Assembly (NCBI GenBank): GCA_002404755.1
Contig: DHKI01000037.1
Span: 1,875 to 65,874, forward strand
Length of the DNA stretch: 64,000 bases
Origin: Clostridiales bacterium UBA4698
Lineage (GTDB): Bacteria > Bacillota > Clostridia > TANB77 > UBA1234
Direction of reading: 5' to 3'
Shown here: in pieces, positions 16,751 to 26,589 of the stretch
Layout of the letters: each line of letters starts with the position of its first letter
Position numbering within the stretch: position 1 is the stretch's first letter
The notes under the pieces: model-generated
The model's input: only the letters and a program-made list of their open reading frames with translations
The model's database searches: none
Told to the model about the DNA's origin: nothing
Position numbers and translations under genes: made by a program

Positions 16751-18811
16751 TCAGGCAAATAATCTTCCTATCCATCCAAACATCTTATCTAGCACTACCA
16801 TTAGTCTATCCCAGAATGTTTGGTTATTTTCTTTTTGCTCTAAGTCTCCTGTTTTTGGCTTTATCTCCTTTATATCAGGTGTTTTTAGTATAAATTGTAC
16901 TTCTGTTACATTTTCATTTTTTTCTGAGCCAAATGATTCTACTTTGGCATCTTTATCTATATTAAATATATTTGTTTTTTCTTCTATTTCATCCCATTTA
17001 TCATCTGTTATGTTTTGTATTGTGTTTTTTGAATTTATTAGTGTGTCTGCTTGTTTTGTAATTTGCATCAATTGCTTATTTACAGATAGTATTGCATCTG
17101 CTGTTTTATCTGTTCCTTCATATATCGTACTGCTTATTATTTTTAATGTTTTTTGCAAGTTGCCAATCATACTTACAGACAATGAATCCATCTCTTTTAA
17201 TTCTTGTACTAATTTTTTCATGTTTTCTATTGATGTTTCAAAATCACCACTATTTGCAAGCAATTTATCACTATATTCATTTGCTGTTTTCAACATTTCT
17301 CCTAATGTTGATGTTGTGCTTACTAGTCCTGATGTAACATCTTCTATTACTTCTGCATCATCTTTATCTATCATTTTATAGATTTTATTTAAATCGCTTT
17401 CTAATGTCTTTAAATCTTTTGCTAATGTTTTTGTTCCAGATGCACTACTACCAGACATTTCTTTTAATATTTTTTGTACTTCACCTAAATTATCATATAT
17501 ATCTTCAGCTGATGTTGAGATTTTGCCAAATACAGCTTCCATTTGGGCATCACCAGAAATGCTTGGGCTAACCTTTTCGACTGTACCTTCTATTGTTTTG
17601 GCACCAACACCTATATTATATAAACAATCTTCCAATTCTTTTGTTCCATCGCTCATATCTAGGCTTCTTAGTAACCCAACTAAATCTCCAGTTAAATCTG
17701 TAACTGTTTTTACTGTGTTCTTTATAATCTTTACCTCTTGTGGCAAATCATCCACAACGTCCTCTAAATCACTTAAACTATCATTTAAATCATCTACATT
17801 TTCTTCTAAGGTTTTAGCCTTTTCACTTATTTTTTCTAACATTTCTACAAATATCTCGTAATTTGTTTTCATGCTATCTAAGTCTTTATTTGTATTTTCT
17901 ATAATAGGTTCAAGTTCTTCTAATACCATCTTTAATTTTGCAATATCTTCATCTCTTAAGCCACTTAATCCATGTATTTCTTTTGTTCCATTTTTTATTT
18001 CAGCTACGCCATTATTTATGCCATTTAAGCCGTTATTCATTCCTTTTAGTGAGTTTAAAATTACATCTGTGCTTGCATCTATTGCATCTTTGGCATTTTC
18101 TATATTTTCTTTTTCATCTACTAAATCTGATAACTCATCTAATATGCTACCTGTTATTGGAACCATTGCCATTGTTATACCATCCATGCTAAAGTTTTCT
18201 GTGCCTAATTTTATATGTAATGTTGTACTTTGACCTGGTAATACTATAAACATAAGTGTTTTTGTATTGCCCGTATTTGCTATAATAGCCTCATCTGATT
18301 CTAAACTTAAGTAATCATCCATATCATAACTACCTGTTACTTCTAGCATGTAATTATTTTTATAATACTCTTTTGCATTCTCATTTGCGTTTATCTCTAG
18401 AACTATCTCAACTAGTCCTTTTGCACCTAGCAAATCTTTTTGAGCACATTCAACTCCGTTTAATTTATATGTTATTTTAAATGTCCATGGCAATTTATCA
18501 TAATATTCTTCTCCAACTTTTCCTGTGTATGCCACTCTTCTTTCGCCACTAACATTAAAAATTGTTTTTTCTTCTCCACTTTCTATATTTTTTCTATTTG
18601 TTAAATTTTCAACTTTTGTATATTTTGTATAATCTTCATAGCTTTCAGCTGTGTTGTTTGTTAATATGCTGTATATATTTATTTCTGAGACATTTCCCTC
18701 TTCTCCCAAGTTTACGTATACTGTTTCGCTTTTATTTATGCTAGGCATTGCAAAGCAAAAACTATTCATAACTATCATAAATGCTAATATCAAACTAATT
18801 ACACGTTTCAA
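16751..18811 (-). CDS. Secreted coiled-coil protein, probable partner of the MMPL exporter
   Basis: A 686-aa protein with a signal peptide (MKRVISLILAFMIVMNSFCFA). A beta-rich N-terminal part runs to about residue 225. A long helical region (about 230-600) is full of heptads and Gly-spaced segments such as GMNNGLNGINNGVAEIKNGTKE, similar to YhgE/Pip-type extracellular domains. The C-terminus is amphipathic (FWDRLMVVLDKMFGWIGRLFA). It directly follows the MMPL gene and likely acts outside the membrane with it. Its exact function is unknown. Confidence 0.65.
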   Translation of the reverse strand: MKRVISLILAFMIVMNSFCFAMPSINKSETVYVNLGEEGNVSEINIYSILTNNTAESYEDYTKYTKVENLTNRKNIESGEEKTIFNVSGERRVAYTGKVGEEYYDKLPWTFKITYKLNGVECAQKDLLGAKGLVEIVLEINANENAKEYYKNNYMLEVTGSYDMDDYLSLESDEAIIANTGNTKTLMFIVLPGQSTTLHIKLGTENFSMDGITMAMVPITGSILDELSDLVDEKENIENAKDAIDASTDVILNSLKGMNNGLNGINNGVAEIKNGTKEIHGLSGLRDEDIAKLKMVLEELEPIIENTNKDLDSMKTNYEIFVEMLEKISEKAKTLEENVDDLNDSLSDLEDVVDDLPQEVKIIKNTVKTVTDLTGDLVGLLRSLDMSDGTKELEDCLYNIGVGAKTIEGTVEKVSPSISGDAQMEAVFGKISTSAEDIYDNLGEVQKILKEMSGSSASGTKTLAKDLKTLESDLNKIYKMIDKDDAEVIEDVTSGLVSTTSTLGEMLKTANEYSDKLLANSGDFETSIENMKKLVQELKEMDSLSVSMIGNLQKTLKIISSTIYEGTDKTADAILSVNKQLMQITKQADTLINSKNTIQNITDDKWDEIEEKTNIFNIDKDAKVESFGSEKNENVTEVQFILKTPDIKEIKPKTGDLEQKENNQTFWDRLMVVLDKMFGWIGRLFA

Positions 18812-18868
18812 TTTAATTACCTCTTTTCTTACTATTTCACTACTTCTTCAGTTACTTTTTCTTTTGTT

Positions 18869-20932
18869 TTACTCTTTTTTTACACTTCTAAATTTCGTTT
18901 CTTCTATTGCTTTATCAAATAATGATAGTACGTGTGGCAAGAAGAAAATTACTAGGAACATACTTATAAGTGCTCCTCTTCCGATCAAGCCTCCCATTTC
19001 AGATACCGCTTTTATACTAGAACACCATTTTAGTAAAAATGCTGCACATACTAAGATTCCACCTGATGTTAGTATTGATGGTATGCTTTTATTAACTGCA
19101 ATACGAGAAGCTGTTTTCTTATCATTTTCTTTTCTTGCATTCAAATAATTATTTGTCATAAGTATTGCGTAATCGATTGTGGCTCCCAATTCTATTGTAC
19201 TAACTATCAAATAGCCTAAAAACATCATTTCTTTACCTGTATAGTATGGTATTGCCATGTTTATAAATATTCCGCTTTCTATTACGAGTGTAAGTAGTAT
19301 TGGAAGTATAAATGAGTTAAATGTAAATAGCAAAATTGCCATAACTGCTAAAATAGAAAATATATTTACTCTCGTATAATCTGCATTTACCACGTCTTTA
19401 ATATTAAGAGTTAACGGCACTGTTCCTGTTATTTCGTAATTATCACCATAATATTTCTTTGTAAGTTCCTCTATCTTTCTTGATGTTTCAAATGCCAAAT
19501 CACTTTCTGATGATGTTTTTGTATATATTACTAATCTCGAATACTTATCAGTTCTAAATTTCTGATATTTATCTATTGGCACAAAACTATCTGGAATTCC
19601 TTCGCTTACTAGGTTTGCTAGGCTTTGTACCTTTTTAACACTTTCCATATCCTCGATTTCTTTAACTAATGCTTTTTCACTGACATAATCACCTGTTGGC
19701 ACTAGCACTATCATTGGATTACTTCTATCAAATTTGCTATTTATCTTCTTTTCATCTTCATATACTTTTGTACCTTCTCCACCACCAAATGATGATGAAC
19801 CATACAAGAATACGTTTTGCTTTTGTGCCACATATGACGGAATTGTTATTATAAGTACAATTGCAATTAGCAAATACGATATTTTTGCAGTATATTTTGC
19901 AAACTTTTCAAAATCAGGCATAAATGATTTATGTCGAGTTTTTTCTATTAAATGATAAAATTTTAAAATCAAACATGGCATAAATAATATAACCGTAAAT
20001 AGTGTTAAAACTATGCCTTTAGCAAATACAAGCCCCATATCTGCACCTATTGTGAAGCCCATAAAACAAAGTGCTAAAAAACCTGCAATAGTTGTAAGTG
20101 CACTTGAAAATATTGATAAACAAGACTTTTTAACAGTCTCCATCATTGCTTTTTCTAAATCTTCGCCCTTATGTGATTCAAATTCATGTAACATAAATAC
20201 TGAATAATCCATAGAAACAGCAAGTTGAAGTGCTGCAACTATGCTATATGTAAGGAAAGAAACATGCTTAAATATAACATTACTTCCCATATTTAAGAAT
20301 ATTGATGTTCCAATTACTATCATAAATAGAATTGGTGAAAAATATGAATCTGTAGTTAATATAAGAATTATAATAACTACTGGAATTAGTATACACATTA
20401 CTTTACTAACTTCACTTTGAACTGTGTCCGCAGCTGATTTTGTATCTACAGCCGAACCGATTATATTGCTTCCCTCTGGGACTATTTTATTTATTTCATC
20501 AATTGCTTTACTTGTTTTGCTTGAATAATCATCTTCATCAAACATTATTTCAAAAATTGCGCTTCCATCGTTATAATAATCTCTAAGTTCCTCTTCAGAT
20601 ATGAAATCAAGCGGTCTATATATGTCTATGCTATCATCTAGCCAAACGACCATGTCTACGCCGTCTACTTTTTCAATTTGATTTTTATACTCTTTTGCTT
20701 CTATCAAGCTTACATCGTTTATCATTACCCTTGCAAAGCCTTGCATGGCAAATTCTTCTTCAACTATATTCATTCCTCTCTTAGCTCTTTCAGTATCTGG
20801 AATATACTCAGATAAGTTATAATTAATCTTTACACTAGGAATTAACAATATGCTTATTATAGTTGCTACTATAAATATAATTCCTATTTTATTTCTGTTT
20901 TTTACTATAAATTCTGCTATTTTATCATTCAT
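18869..20932 (-). CDS. MMPL/RND-family exporter
   Basis: A 687-aa transporter with two repeats, each a transmembrane helix, a large extracellular loop and five helices. The MMPL-type motifs SMDYSVFMLHEFESHKGED and GATIDYAILMTNNYLNARKEND are visible. It probably exports a lipid or hydrophobic compound using the proton gradient. Its ATG overlaps the tetR stop by 8 bp, so it is coupled to and probably controlled by that regulator. Confidence 0.9.
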   Translation of the reverse strand: MNDKIAEFIVKNRNKIGIIFIVATIISILLIPSVKINYNLSEYIPDTERAKRGMNIVEEEFAMQGFARVMINDVSLIEAKEYKNQIEKVDGVDMVVWLDDSIDIYRPLDFISEEELRDYYNDGSAIFEIMFDEDDYSSKTSKAIDEINKIVPEGSNIIGSAVDTKSAADTVQSEVSKVMCILIPVVIIILILTTDSYFSPILFMIVIGTSIFLNMGSNVIFKHVSFLTYSIVAALQLAVSMDYSVFMLHEFESHKGEDLEKAMMETVKKSCLSIFSSALTTIAGFLALCFMGFTIGADMGLVFAKGIVLTLFTVILFMPCLILKFYHLIEKTRHKSFMPDFEKFAKYTAKISYLLIAIVLIITIPSYVAQKQNVFLYGSSSFGGGEGTKVYEDEKKINSKFDRSNPMIVLVPTGDYVSEKALVKEIEDMESVKKVQSLANLVSEGIPDSFVPIDKYQKFRTDKYSRLVIYTKTSSESDLAFETSRKIEELTKKYYGDNYEITGTVPLTLNIKDVVNADYTRVNIFSILAVMAILLFTFNSFILPILLTLVIESGIFINMAIPYYTGKEMMFLGYLIVSTIELGATIDYAILMTNNYLNARKENDKKTASRIAVNKSIPSILTSGGILVCAAFLLKWCSSIKAVSEMGGLIGRGALISMFLVIFFLPHVLSLFDKAIEETKFRSVKKE

Positions 20933-21527
20933 CTTTTATCACTTCCATTACTTTCTCGCTTAGTCCACTAAGCATCAATTTCTTATATATTTCTAGATTT
21001 CTTTTCAAATCTTCTATATTATCTACATTGTTTCTTACAATGTATGTGAAGCCTTCAAACTGTGCCCTAGATATCGCATTACACAGTGTAACATCAACTT
21101 TTTCTTTGCCAGTTATGCTTTTTACAATGCTTGCGAGCTTGTTTGTAAACATGTCTAATATTTGCTCTTTAAAATCTGTAAATTGCTTTTCTGTTTCTGA
21201 ATTTAACATTATTTTAAGTGTGTCTTTATTTTCTTTTGCTAGCTTTAATGTTAATTTTATAAGTCCTTCAAAAATCAAGTTCGAATCAATATCTTGATAA
21301 TCAGATGGTATATCACTCACAAACTCGCTTACTTCTTCTTCTACTTCTTTTAGGATTTCATTCAATAAATGCTTCTTAGTCAAAAAGTATCTATAAATAT
21401 TTCCTGTACTAATACCTGCATCTAAGGCAATATCCTTCATTGAAGTGTTTTCATACCCCCTTTTTTTAAACCTTTTTTTGCCAACTTCTATTATCTTTTG
21501 TTTAATATCATCTTTTAACTTTTGCAA
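20925..21527 (-). CDS. TetR-family repressor of the MMPL cassette
   Basis: The N-terminal helix-turn-helix is clear (KRGYENTSMKDIALDAGISTGNIYRYFLTKKHLL). The C-terminal ligand domain is unassigned. I choose the TTG at 21527, which has GGAGG eight bases upstream. A GTG at 21560 would extend the protein 11 residues into the operator. Two matching dyads flank its promoter, so autoregulation is likely. It is the first gene of a three-gene unit with the exporter and the secreted protein. Confidence 0.9.
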   Translation of the reverse strand: MQKLKDDIKQKIIEVGKKRFKKRGYENTSMKDIALDAGISTGNIYRYFLTKKHLLNEILKEVEEEVSEFVSDIPSDYQDIDSNLIFEGLIKLTLKLAKENKDTLKIMLNSETEKQFTDFKEQILDMFTNKLASIVKSITGKEKVDVTLCNAISRAQFEGFTYIVRNNVDNIEDLKRNLEIYKKLMLSGLSEKVMEVIKDE

Positions 21528-21540
21528 AACATTCACCTCC

Positions 21541-21622
21541 AACAATGAATCAATATTCACTATTGATATATTATATACCGATTTTTCAAAAAGTCAATAA
21601 TGAATTTATATTCACTATTGAC
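21541..21622 (-). promoter_or_regulatory. tetR promoter with two near-identical operator dyads
   Basis: The -35 TTGACT (21592-21597) and -10 TATAAT (21570-21575) are 16 bp apart on the minus strand. One 30-bp palindrome (21593-21622) overlaps the -35. A second (21542-21566) lies just downstream of the -10. Both are built from the half-site TCAATAGTGAAT. Two operators bracketing the promoter is a typical arrangement for a repressor. Confidence 0.85.
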
Positions 21623-21643
21623 TTTTTTATAAATGCACAAAAA

Positions 21644-21687
21644 ATAACTTAGCCCTCAATGCATATTTGCATCTAAGACTAAGTTAC
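21644..21687 (-). terminator. Terminator after adk
   Basis: GTAACTTAG (21679-21687) pairs with CTAAGTTAT (21644-21652, one mismatch), followed by a run of six T on the minus strand. It ends the S10-spc transcript before the tetR promoter. Confidence 0.8.
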
Positions 21688-21703
21688 TTCGTTTAATATT
21701 AAA

Positions 21704-22357
21704 TTACTTTAATTGCTCTTTAACAAGTGCTATAGTATCTTCTAATCTTTCTTGTCCAACAACTGTAGCTAAGATTCCTTTTTCTGTGTAATAAGCTATT
21801 AAAGGCTCTGTTTGTTTGTGATATGTTTCAAGTCTCTTTGAAACTGTTGCCTCGTTGTCGTCATCTCTAATAAATAGTTTGCTTCCACATTTATCGCAAA
21901 TGCCTTCAACCTTTGGTGGGTTGTCTCTCATATTATAGATTTCTTTGCAGTCTGGGTTCTCACAAGTTCTTCTATTTAATGCTCTACCCATGATTTCTTC
22001 ATCTGGAACATGTAGGTTTATTACTTTATCTACTTTTATTCCGTTTTCTGTTAAATATTCATCTAATGCCTTCGCTTGGTCAATTGTTCTTGGAAATCCA
22101 TCTAATAAGAATCCTCTTTCTTTACAATCTGACTCTTCTAATCTATTTTTTAATAAATTAATTACTAATTCATCTGGAACTAAAGCTCCTTTATCCATGT
22201 ATGCTTTTGCTTCTTTACCAAGTTCTGTTCCATCTGCTATATTTTTTCTTAAAATATCACCTGTTGAGATGTGTGGAACATTGTAATCTTTAGTTATCCA
22301 TTTGCATTGTGAACCTTTTCCGCTACCAGGTGCACCAAGTATAATTAATCTTATCAT
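21704..22357 (-). CDS. adk: Adenylate kinase (zinc-type LID)
   Basis: This enzyme interconverts AMP + ATP and 2 ADP. The P-loop GAPGSGKGSQC is at residues 7-17. It also shows the AMP-binding DGFPRTIDQA and a long LID with a four-Cys set (CENPDC ... CDKC). The first Cys pair is spaced CX4C rather than the usual CX2C. The length of 217 aa is normal. It follows secY. Confidence 0.96.
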   Translation of the reverse strand: MIRLIILGAPGSGKGSQCKWITKDYNVPHISTGDILRKNIADGTELGKEAKAYMDKGALVPDELVINLLKNRLEESDCKERGFLLDGFPRTIDQAKALDEYLTENGIKVDKVINLHVPDEEIMGRALNRRTCENPDCKEIYNMRDNPPKVEGICDKCGSKLFIRDDDNEATVSKRLETYHKQTEPLIAYYTEKGILATVVGQERLEDTIALVKEQLK

Positions 22358-22458
22358 ATATTTGACCTCCTATTATTTTTATATGTCTATAATATACTCA
22401 AAAAGGTTGGTTGTCAATTGTAAAAAAGAGACACTCACATATGAGTGCCCCTTTTCTA

Positions 22459-23823
22459 TTAATCTAAAAATCCTTTATAATGACGTGTTAACATTTGAGC
22501 TTCTAATTGTCTGATTGATTCTAGAGCAACACCAACTACGATTAGTATAGCTGTTCCTCCGAATGATAATCTAAGACCAGCAAATTGTACCAATATTGGT
22601 AAAATTGCAATTATTGCTAAGAAGAATGCTCCAAATGTTGTTATATACTTAAGTATTGATGCAAGATAATCTGATGTAGGTTTTCCTGCTCTAATACCTG
22701 GTATAAATCCACCATTTTTCTTTAAATTATTTGATACTTCAACTGGATTAAATGCCATAGCCATTGTATAGAAGAATGTAAATCCAACTATTAACAATAG
22801 GTATATAACAATGTGTGCTATTCCGCACCATAAGATATCCCAATTAAAAGCACCTGTTGTTGCATCTGTTAAGCTTGCATTTAATGATGTAAATGCAAAT
22901 ACTTTATACATTGTAGCCCAGAAACCTGTGCTTGTTGCTATGTCATGATTTACAAGTTGCATAATCATTGCTGGCAATTGCATAAATGACATAGCAAAGA
23001 TTATTGGCATTACTCCTGCCATTGCAAGTTTCATAGGTATATGAGTGTTTTGACCACCATACATTTTTCTTCCTACTACTCTCTTTGCATATTGAACAGG
23101 AACTCTTCTTTCAGCCTCTGTTACCCAAACAACACCTGCAACAAGTATGATTGCTGCAATTACTACTGCGATTGAAATTATTAATCCCTTAATACTCAAT
23201 GCACCATCAACAATACATAAATCATGAACTAAATACTCTATTGCTGATGGAATTCCAGAAACGATACCAGCAAAAATTAATAATGATGTACCATTTCCAA
23301 TTCCCCTTGATGTGATTTGTTCTGCAAGCCACATCAAAAGTGTAGAACCGGCTGTAAGTGTTAGTATAAATAGTAGTGGTGTCAATATACCATTTCCTAT
23401 AAATACACCTTGGTTCTTATAAGTAGCATAGATACCAAATGCTTCGATAGCTGCAAGAATAACTGCTGCATATCTCATATATTGGTTAATCTTTTTTCTG
23501 CCTTCTTCTCCACCATCTTTAGACAAGTTTTCCAAAGCTGGTATAGCGAATGTTAATAATTGCACTACAATTGATGCAGTAATGTATGGGCTTATTGACA
23601 TTGCGAATACTGAAAGGTTTGAAAATGCACCACCAGTTATTATATTAACAGTTCCAACAATTGTGTTTGATGAACTCTTGTTAACTGAAGATAATAACTC
23701 CGCATCAACTCCAGGAGCTGTAACAAATGCTCCAAATCTAAATATTGCTAATAATAATAGTGTGTATAGAAGTTTTTTCCTTAATTCAGGAATCTTCCAC
23801 GCGTTAGCTAGTGTTTTAAACAC
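22459..23823 (-). CDS. secY: Protein translocase subunit SecY
   Basis: A 454-aa, ten-helix channel protein. Motifs include FGAFVTAPGVD near the N-terminus, GGAFSNLSVFAMSISPYITASI (plug/TM2), and RRVPVQYAKRVVGRKMYGGQ in a cytoplasmic loop. It starts two bases after the rplO stop. Confidence 0.97.
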   Translation of the reverse strand: MFKTLANAWKIPELRKKLLYTLLLLAIFRFGAFVTAPGVDAELLSSVNKSSSNTIVGTVNIITGGAFSNLSVFAMSISPYITASIVVQLLTFAIPALENLSKDGGEEGRKKINQYMRYAAVILAAIEAFGIYATYKNQGVFIGNGILTPLLFILTLTAGSTLLMWLAEQITSRGIGNGTSLLIFAGIVSGIPSAIEYLVHDLCIVDGALSIKGLIISIAVVIAAIILVAGVVWVTEAERRVPVQYAKRVVGRKMYGGQNTHIPMKLAMAGVMPIIFAMSFMQLPAMIMQLVNHDIATSTGFWATMYKVFAFTSLNASLTDATTGAFNWDILWCGIAHIVIYLLLIVGFTFFYTMAMAFNPVEVSNNLKKNGGFIPGIRAGKPTSDYLASILKYITTFGAFFLAIIAILPILVQFAGLRLSFGGTAILIVVGVALESIRQLEAQMLTRHYKGFLD

Positions 23824-23824
23824 T

Positions 23825-24274
23825 TTACACCACCTCTACCTTTCCGCCTGCAGCAGTTATTTTCTCTTCAGCTGTTTTTGTAACTCTAGCAGCTTTAACA
23901 GTAAGTTTCTTAGTTAATTCTCCGTTTCCTAATACAACGATACCATCATTTGCTTTTCTAATAATTCCAGCTTCTAATAAGCTTTCTGCTGTAACTTCTG
24001 TGTTGTTTTCAAGTGTTTCTAGCATTGAAAGTGTAACTTCTGTATATGTTCTTGCACTTCTATTTTTGAATCCTCTCTTTGGAATTCTTCTGAATAATGG
24101 CATTTGACCTCCTTCAAATCCAGGTCTAACTCCACCACCACTTCTTGCTTTTTGTCCTTTATGACCTTTACCAGCAGTCTTACCAAGACCAGAACCGATA
24201 CCTCTACCAATTCTCTTTCTTGTTTCTCTTGCTCCTGGTGTGCTTGTTAATTCGTCAAGTTTCATGTTTTGCAC
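23825..24274 (-). CDS. rplO: 50S ribosomal protein L15
   Basis: A 149-aa protein. Its Gly/Arg-rich N-terminal arm (RKRIGRGIGSGLGKTAGKGHKGQ) and GGQMPLFRRIPKRGF are diagnostic. Only 52 bp separate it from rpsE, so no L30 gene fits between them. Confidence 0.97.
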   Translation of the reverse strand: MQNMKLDELTSTPGARETRKRIGRGIGSGLGKTAGKGHKGQKARSGGGVRPGFEGGQMPLFRRIPKRGFKNRSARTYTEVTLSMLETLENNTEVTAESLLEAGIIRKANDGIVVLGNGELTKKLTVKAARVTKTAEEKITAAGGKVEVV

Positions 24275-24326
24275 CTCTTTTCATCTAAATATTCAAATCT
24301 CTATATACTTATTTTATAAACAAATA

Positions 24327-24818
24327 TTATAAAATCTCTGAAACTTTTTTACCACGAAGTGTAGCAACCATTTCAGCTGTCTTCATTTCGCTTAATGCTT
24401 TAAGTGTAGCATATGCCGCATTTCTTGGGTTGTTTGAACCTAAGTTTTTAGTTCTTATATTCTTATATCCTGCGATATCTAATACAAGTCTTGCAGCACC
24501 ACCAGCGATAAGTCCAGTACCTTCAGCAGCTGGTTTTAATAAAACCTTTCCGCTACCAAAGCTTCCTACTAATTCATGAGGTATTGTTGTATTTACTATT
24601 GGAACTTCGATTATATTCTTCTTAGCATCTTCAATAGCCTTTCTAATAGCATCTGGAACTTCTGCTGATTTTCCATTACCAACACCAACATGTCCTTGAC
24701 CATCACCAACAACAACTAGTGCACTAAATCTAAAAGTTCTACCACCTTTAACAACTTTAGCAACTCTGTTGATTGTTATAACTTTTTCTGTCAAGTCTAA
24801 TTTTTCTGCATCTATCAT
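24327..24818 (-). CDS. rpsE: 30S ribosomal protein S5
   Basis: It has the double-stranded-RNA-binding N-domain (VAKVVKGGRTFRFSALVVVGDGQGHVGVG) and the C-terminal domain ending GKKVSEIL. The start at ATG 24818 (MIDAEKLDL) follows GGAGAAA; an in-frame Met at 24836 lacks a site. The length is 163 aa. Confidence 0.96.
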   Translation of the reverse strand: MIDAEKLDLTEKVITINRVAKVVKGGRTFRFSALVVVGDGQGHVGVGNGKSAEVPDAIRKAIEDAKKNIIEVPIVNTTIPHELVGSFGSGKVLLKPAAEGTGLIAGGAARLVLDIAGYKNIRTKNLGSNNPRNAAYATLKALSEMKTAEMVATLRGKKVSEIL

Positions 24819-24843
24819 AATAGTTTCTCCTTTCAATTAAATT

Positions 24844-25203
24844 TTAGAACTCTAAACCTGCTTCTCTTGCAGCTTCAGCTAATGCTTTTACTTTTCCATG
24901 ATATATATATCCGCCTCTATCAAAAACTACATTTTTAATATTTGCTTTTGTAGCTCTTGCAGCGATTAATGTTCCAACCTCTTTTGCTGCTTCTATATTA
25001 CTTGCTTTTGTTTTTACTTCTTTATCAAGTGTAGAAGCACAAGCTAAAGTTCTTCCATTTGTATCATCGATAATTTGAGCATATATACCTTTATTGCTTC
25101 TGAAAACAGCAAGTCTTGGACGCTCAGGAGTACCAACTATTTTTTCACGAACTCTTTCATGTCTGATTTCTCTTGACACAGCTCTACTTTTCTTGTTAAT
25201 CAC
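24844..25203 (-). CDS. rplR: 50S ribosomal protein L18
   Basis: A 119-aa 5S rRNA-binding protein (RPRLAVFRSNKGIYAQIIDD, FDRGGYIYHGKVKALAEAAREAGLEF). It is in the canonical spc order between rplF and rpsE. Confidence 0.97.
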   Translation of the reverse strand: MINKKSRAVSREIRHERVREKIVGTPERPRLAVFRSNKGIYAQIIDDTNGRTLACASTLDKEVKTKASNIEAAKEVGTLIAARATKANIKNVVFDRGGYIYHGKVKALAEAAREAGLEF

Positions 25204-25245
25204 TTAATTTCTCTCCTTTCACATAGGATTTTATTTAGCTAGGTT

Positions 25246-25782
25246 TTATTTTTTACCCATCTTTCCTTCTTTTCTAATGATTCTCTCGTCTATGTATTTA
25301 ATACCTTTACCTTTATATGGTTCTGGAGGTCTTACCATTCTAATTTCAGCAGCTAATTGTCCAACTGCTTCTTTATCTGGTCCTACAACGATTATACTGT
25401 TTGGATTTGGAGCTTCGATTTTAATATCTCCTCTATCTTCAAATTCAACTGTATGAGAAAATCCCATATTCATTATTAATTTATTTCCTTGTTTTTGTAC
25501 TCTATAACCAACACCGTTAACTTCTAGTTCTTTCTTGAATCCTTCTGTTACGCCAATAACCATATTGTTTAGAAGAGTTCTTGTTAATCCTTGGATATTA
25601 TCTTGTTCAGGATTTTTTAACTCAACTGTAACTACTCCAGCTTCTTGCTTTAAAATCATATCTGGATGTAATTTTTTAACTAAAGTTCCTTTTGGTCCTT
25701 TAACAGTTACAGTGTTATCAGCTTCTATCTTAACTTCTACACCAGCAGGTACAGTTATAGGTTTCTTTCCTATTCTTGACAT
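25246..25782 (-). CDS. rplF: 50S ribosomal protein L6
   Basis: A 178-aa protein. It starts MSRIGKKPITVPAGVEV and ends with the L6 signature PEPYKGKGIKYIDE plus a basic tail. It is in the spc cluster. Confidence 0.97.
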   Translation of the reverse strand: MSRIGKKPITVPAGVEVKIEADNTVTVKGPKGTLVKKLHPDMILKQEAGVVTVELKNPEQDNIQGLTRTLLNNMVIGVTEGFKKELEVNGVGYRVQKQGNKLIMNMGFSHTVEFEDRGDIKIEAPNPNSIIVVGPDKEAVGQLAAEIRMVRPPEPYKGKGIKYIDERIIRKEGKMGKK

Positions 25783-25875
25783 TATATTACTCCTTTCTTG
25801 TAGTCATACGATTACAAATTATGTATGTCTAATTCTATATGTACTTTTTGTACTAATACGAATTAACCTTTTTTA

Positions 25876-26271
25876 TTACCATACGAAAGCTAAAACCTCG
25901 CCGCCTACGCCTTCTTGTCTTGCTTTCTTATCTGTCATAACACCTTTTGATGTTGATATTAAAGCTATACCAAGTCCACCAAGTACTTTTGGAAGTTCAT
26001 CCTTTGTAGCATAAACTCTTAATCCTGGTTTGCTTATTCTCTTTAATCCTGAAATAACTTTTTGTTTATTAACATATTTTAAAGTTATTCTAATAATGCC
26101 TTGTGCATTATCATCGATTTCTTCAAATGCTTTAATATATCCTTCTTCTAATAAGATTTCAGCTATTGACTTCTTTAATTTAGAAGCAGGTATATCTACA
26201 GTTTCATGTTTTTGTGCATTTGCATTTCTAATTCTTGTTAGCATATCTGCTATTGGATCAGTAATGTTCAT
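25876..26271 (-). CDS. rpsH: 30S ribosomal protein S8
   Basis: A 131-aa protein (DPIADMLTRIRNANAQKHETVDIPASKLK; C-terminal ISTSKGVMTDKKARQEGVGGEVLAFVW). S8 is the translational repressor of spc operons in some bacteria. It follows rpsN. Confidence 0.97.
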   Translation of the reverse strand: MNITDPIADMLTRIRNANAQKHETVDIPASKLKKSIAEILLEEGYIKAFEEIDDNAQGIIRITLKYVNKQKVISGLKRISKPGLRVYATKDELPKVLGGLGIALISTSKGVMTDKKARQEGVGGEVLAFVW

Positions 26272-26391
26272 TTAAACTTTGCTCCTTTCGTTATGATTTA
26301 GAGACTAGAAATAGAGTTTACTCACTCTTATTTCTACTTTCTCTAGTTGTTTTTTATATTTCAAGTATCTATTTCTAAATACTTTCTGTTA

Positions 26392-26577
26392 TTACCAGCT
26401 TGCCTTTTTAACACCAGGTATTTGTCCCTTATGAGCTAACTCTCTAAAGCAAATTCTGCAAATACCATATTTACGAATATATCCATGTGGTCTTCCACAT
26501 ATTTTACATCTGTTATAGTATCTTGTGCTGAATTTAGGAGCTAGTTTTTGTTTAGCAATCATTGATTTTTTTGCCAT
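26392..26577 (-). CDS. rpsN: 30S ribosomal protein S14, zinc type
   Basis: This 61-aa protein has two CXXC pairs (CKICGRPHG and CRICFRELA), the short zinc-binding S14 form (RpsZ/type Z). It lies between rplE and rpsH. Confidence 0.97.
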   Translation of the reverse strand: MAKKSMIAKQKLAPKFSTRYYNRCKICGRPHGYIRKYGICRICFRELAHKGQIPGVKKASW

Positions 26578-26589
26578 GGTTCTCCTCCT

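Noticed and set aside
21528..21560. GTG start for the TetR gene
   Set aside because: It lies within the operator, while the TTG at 21527 has GGAGG at ideal spacing.
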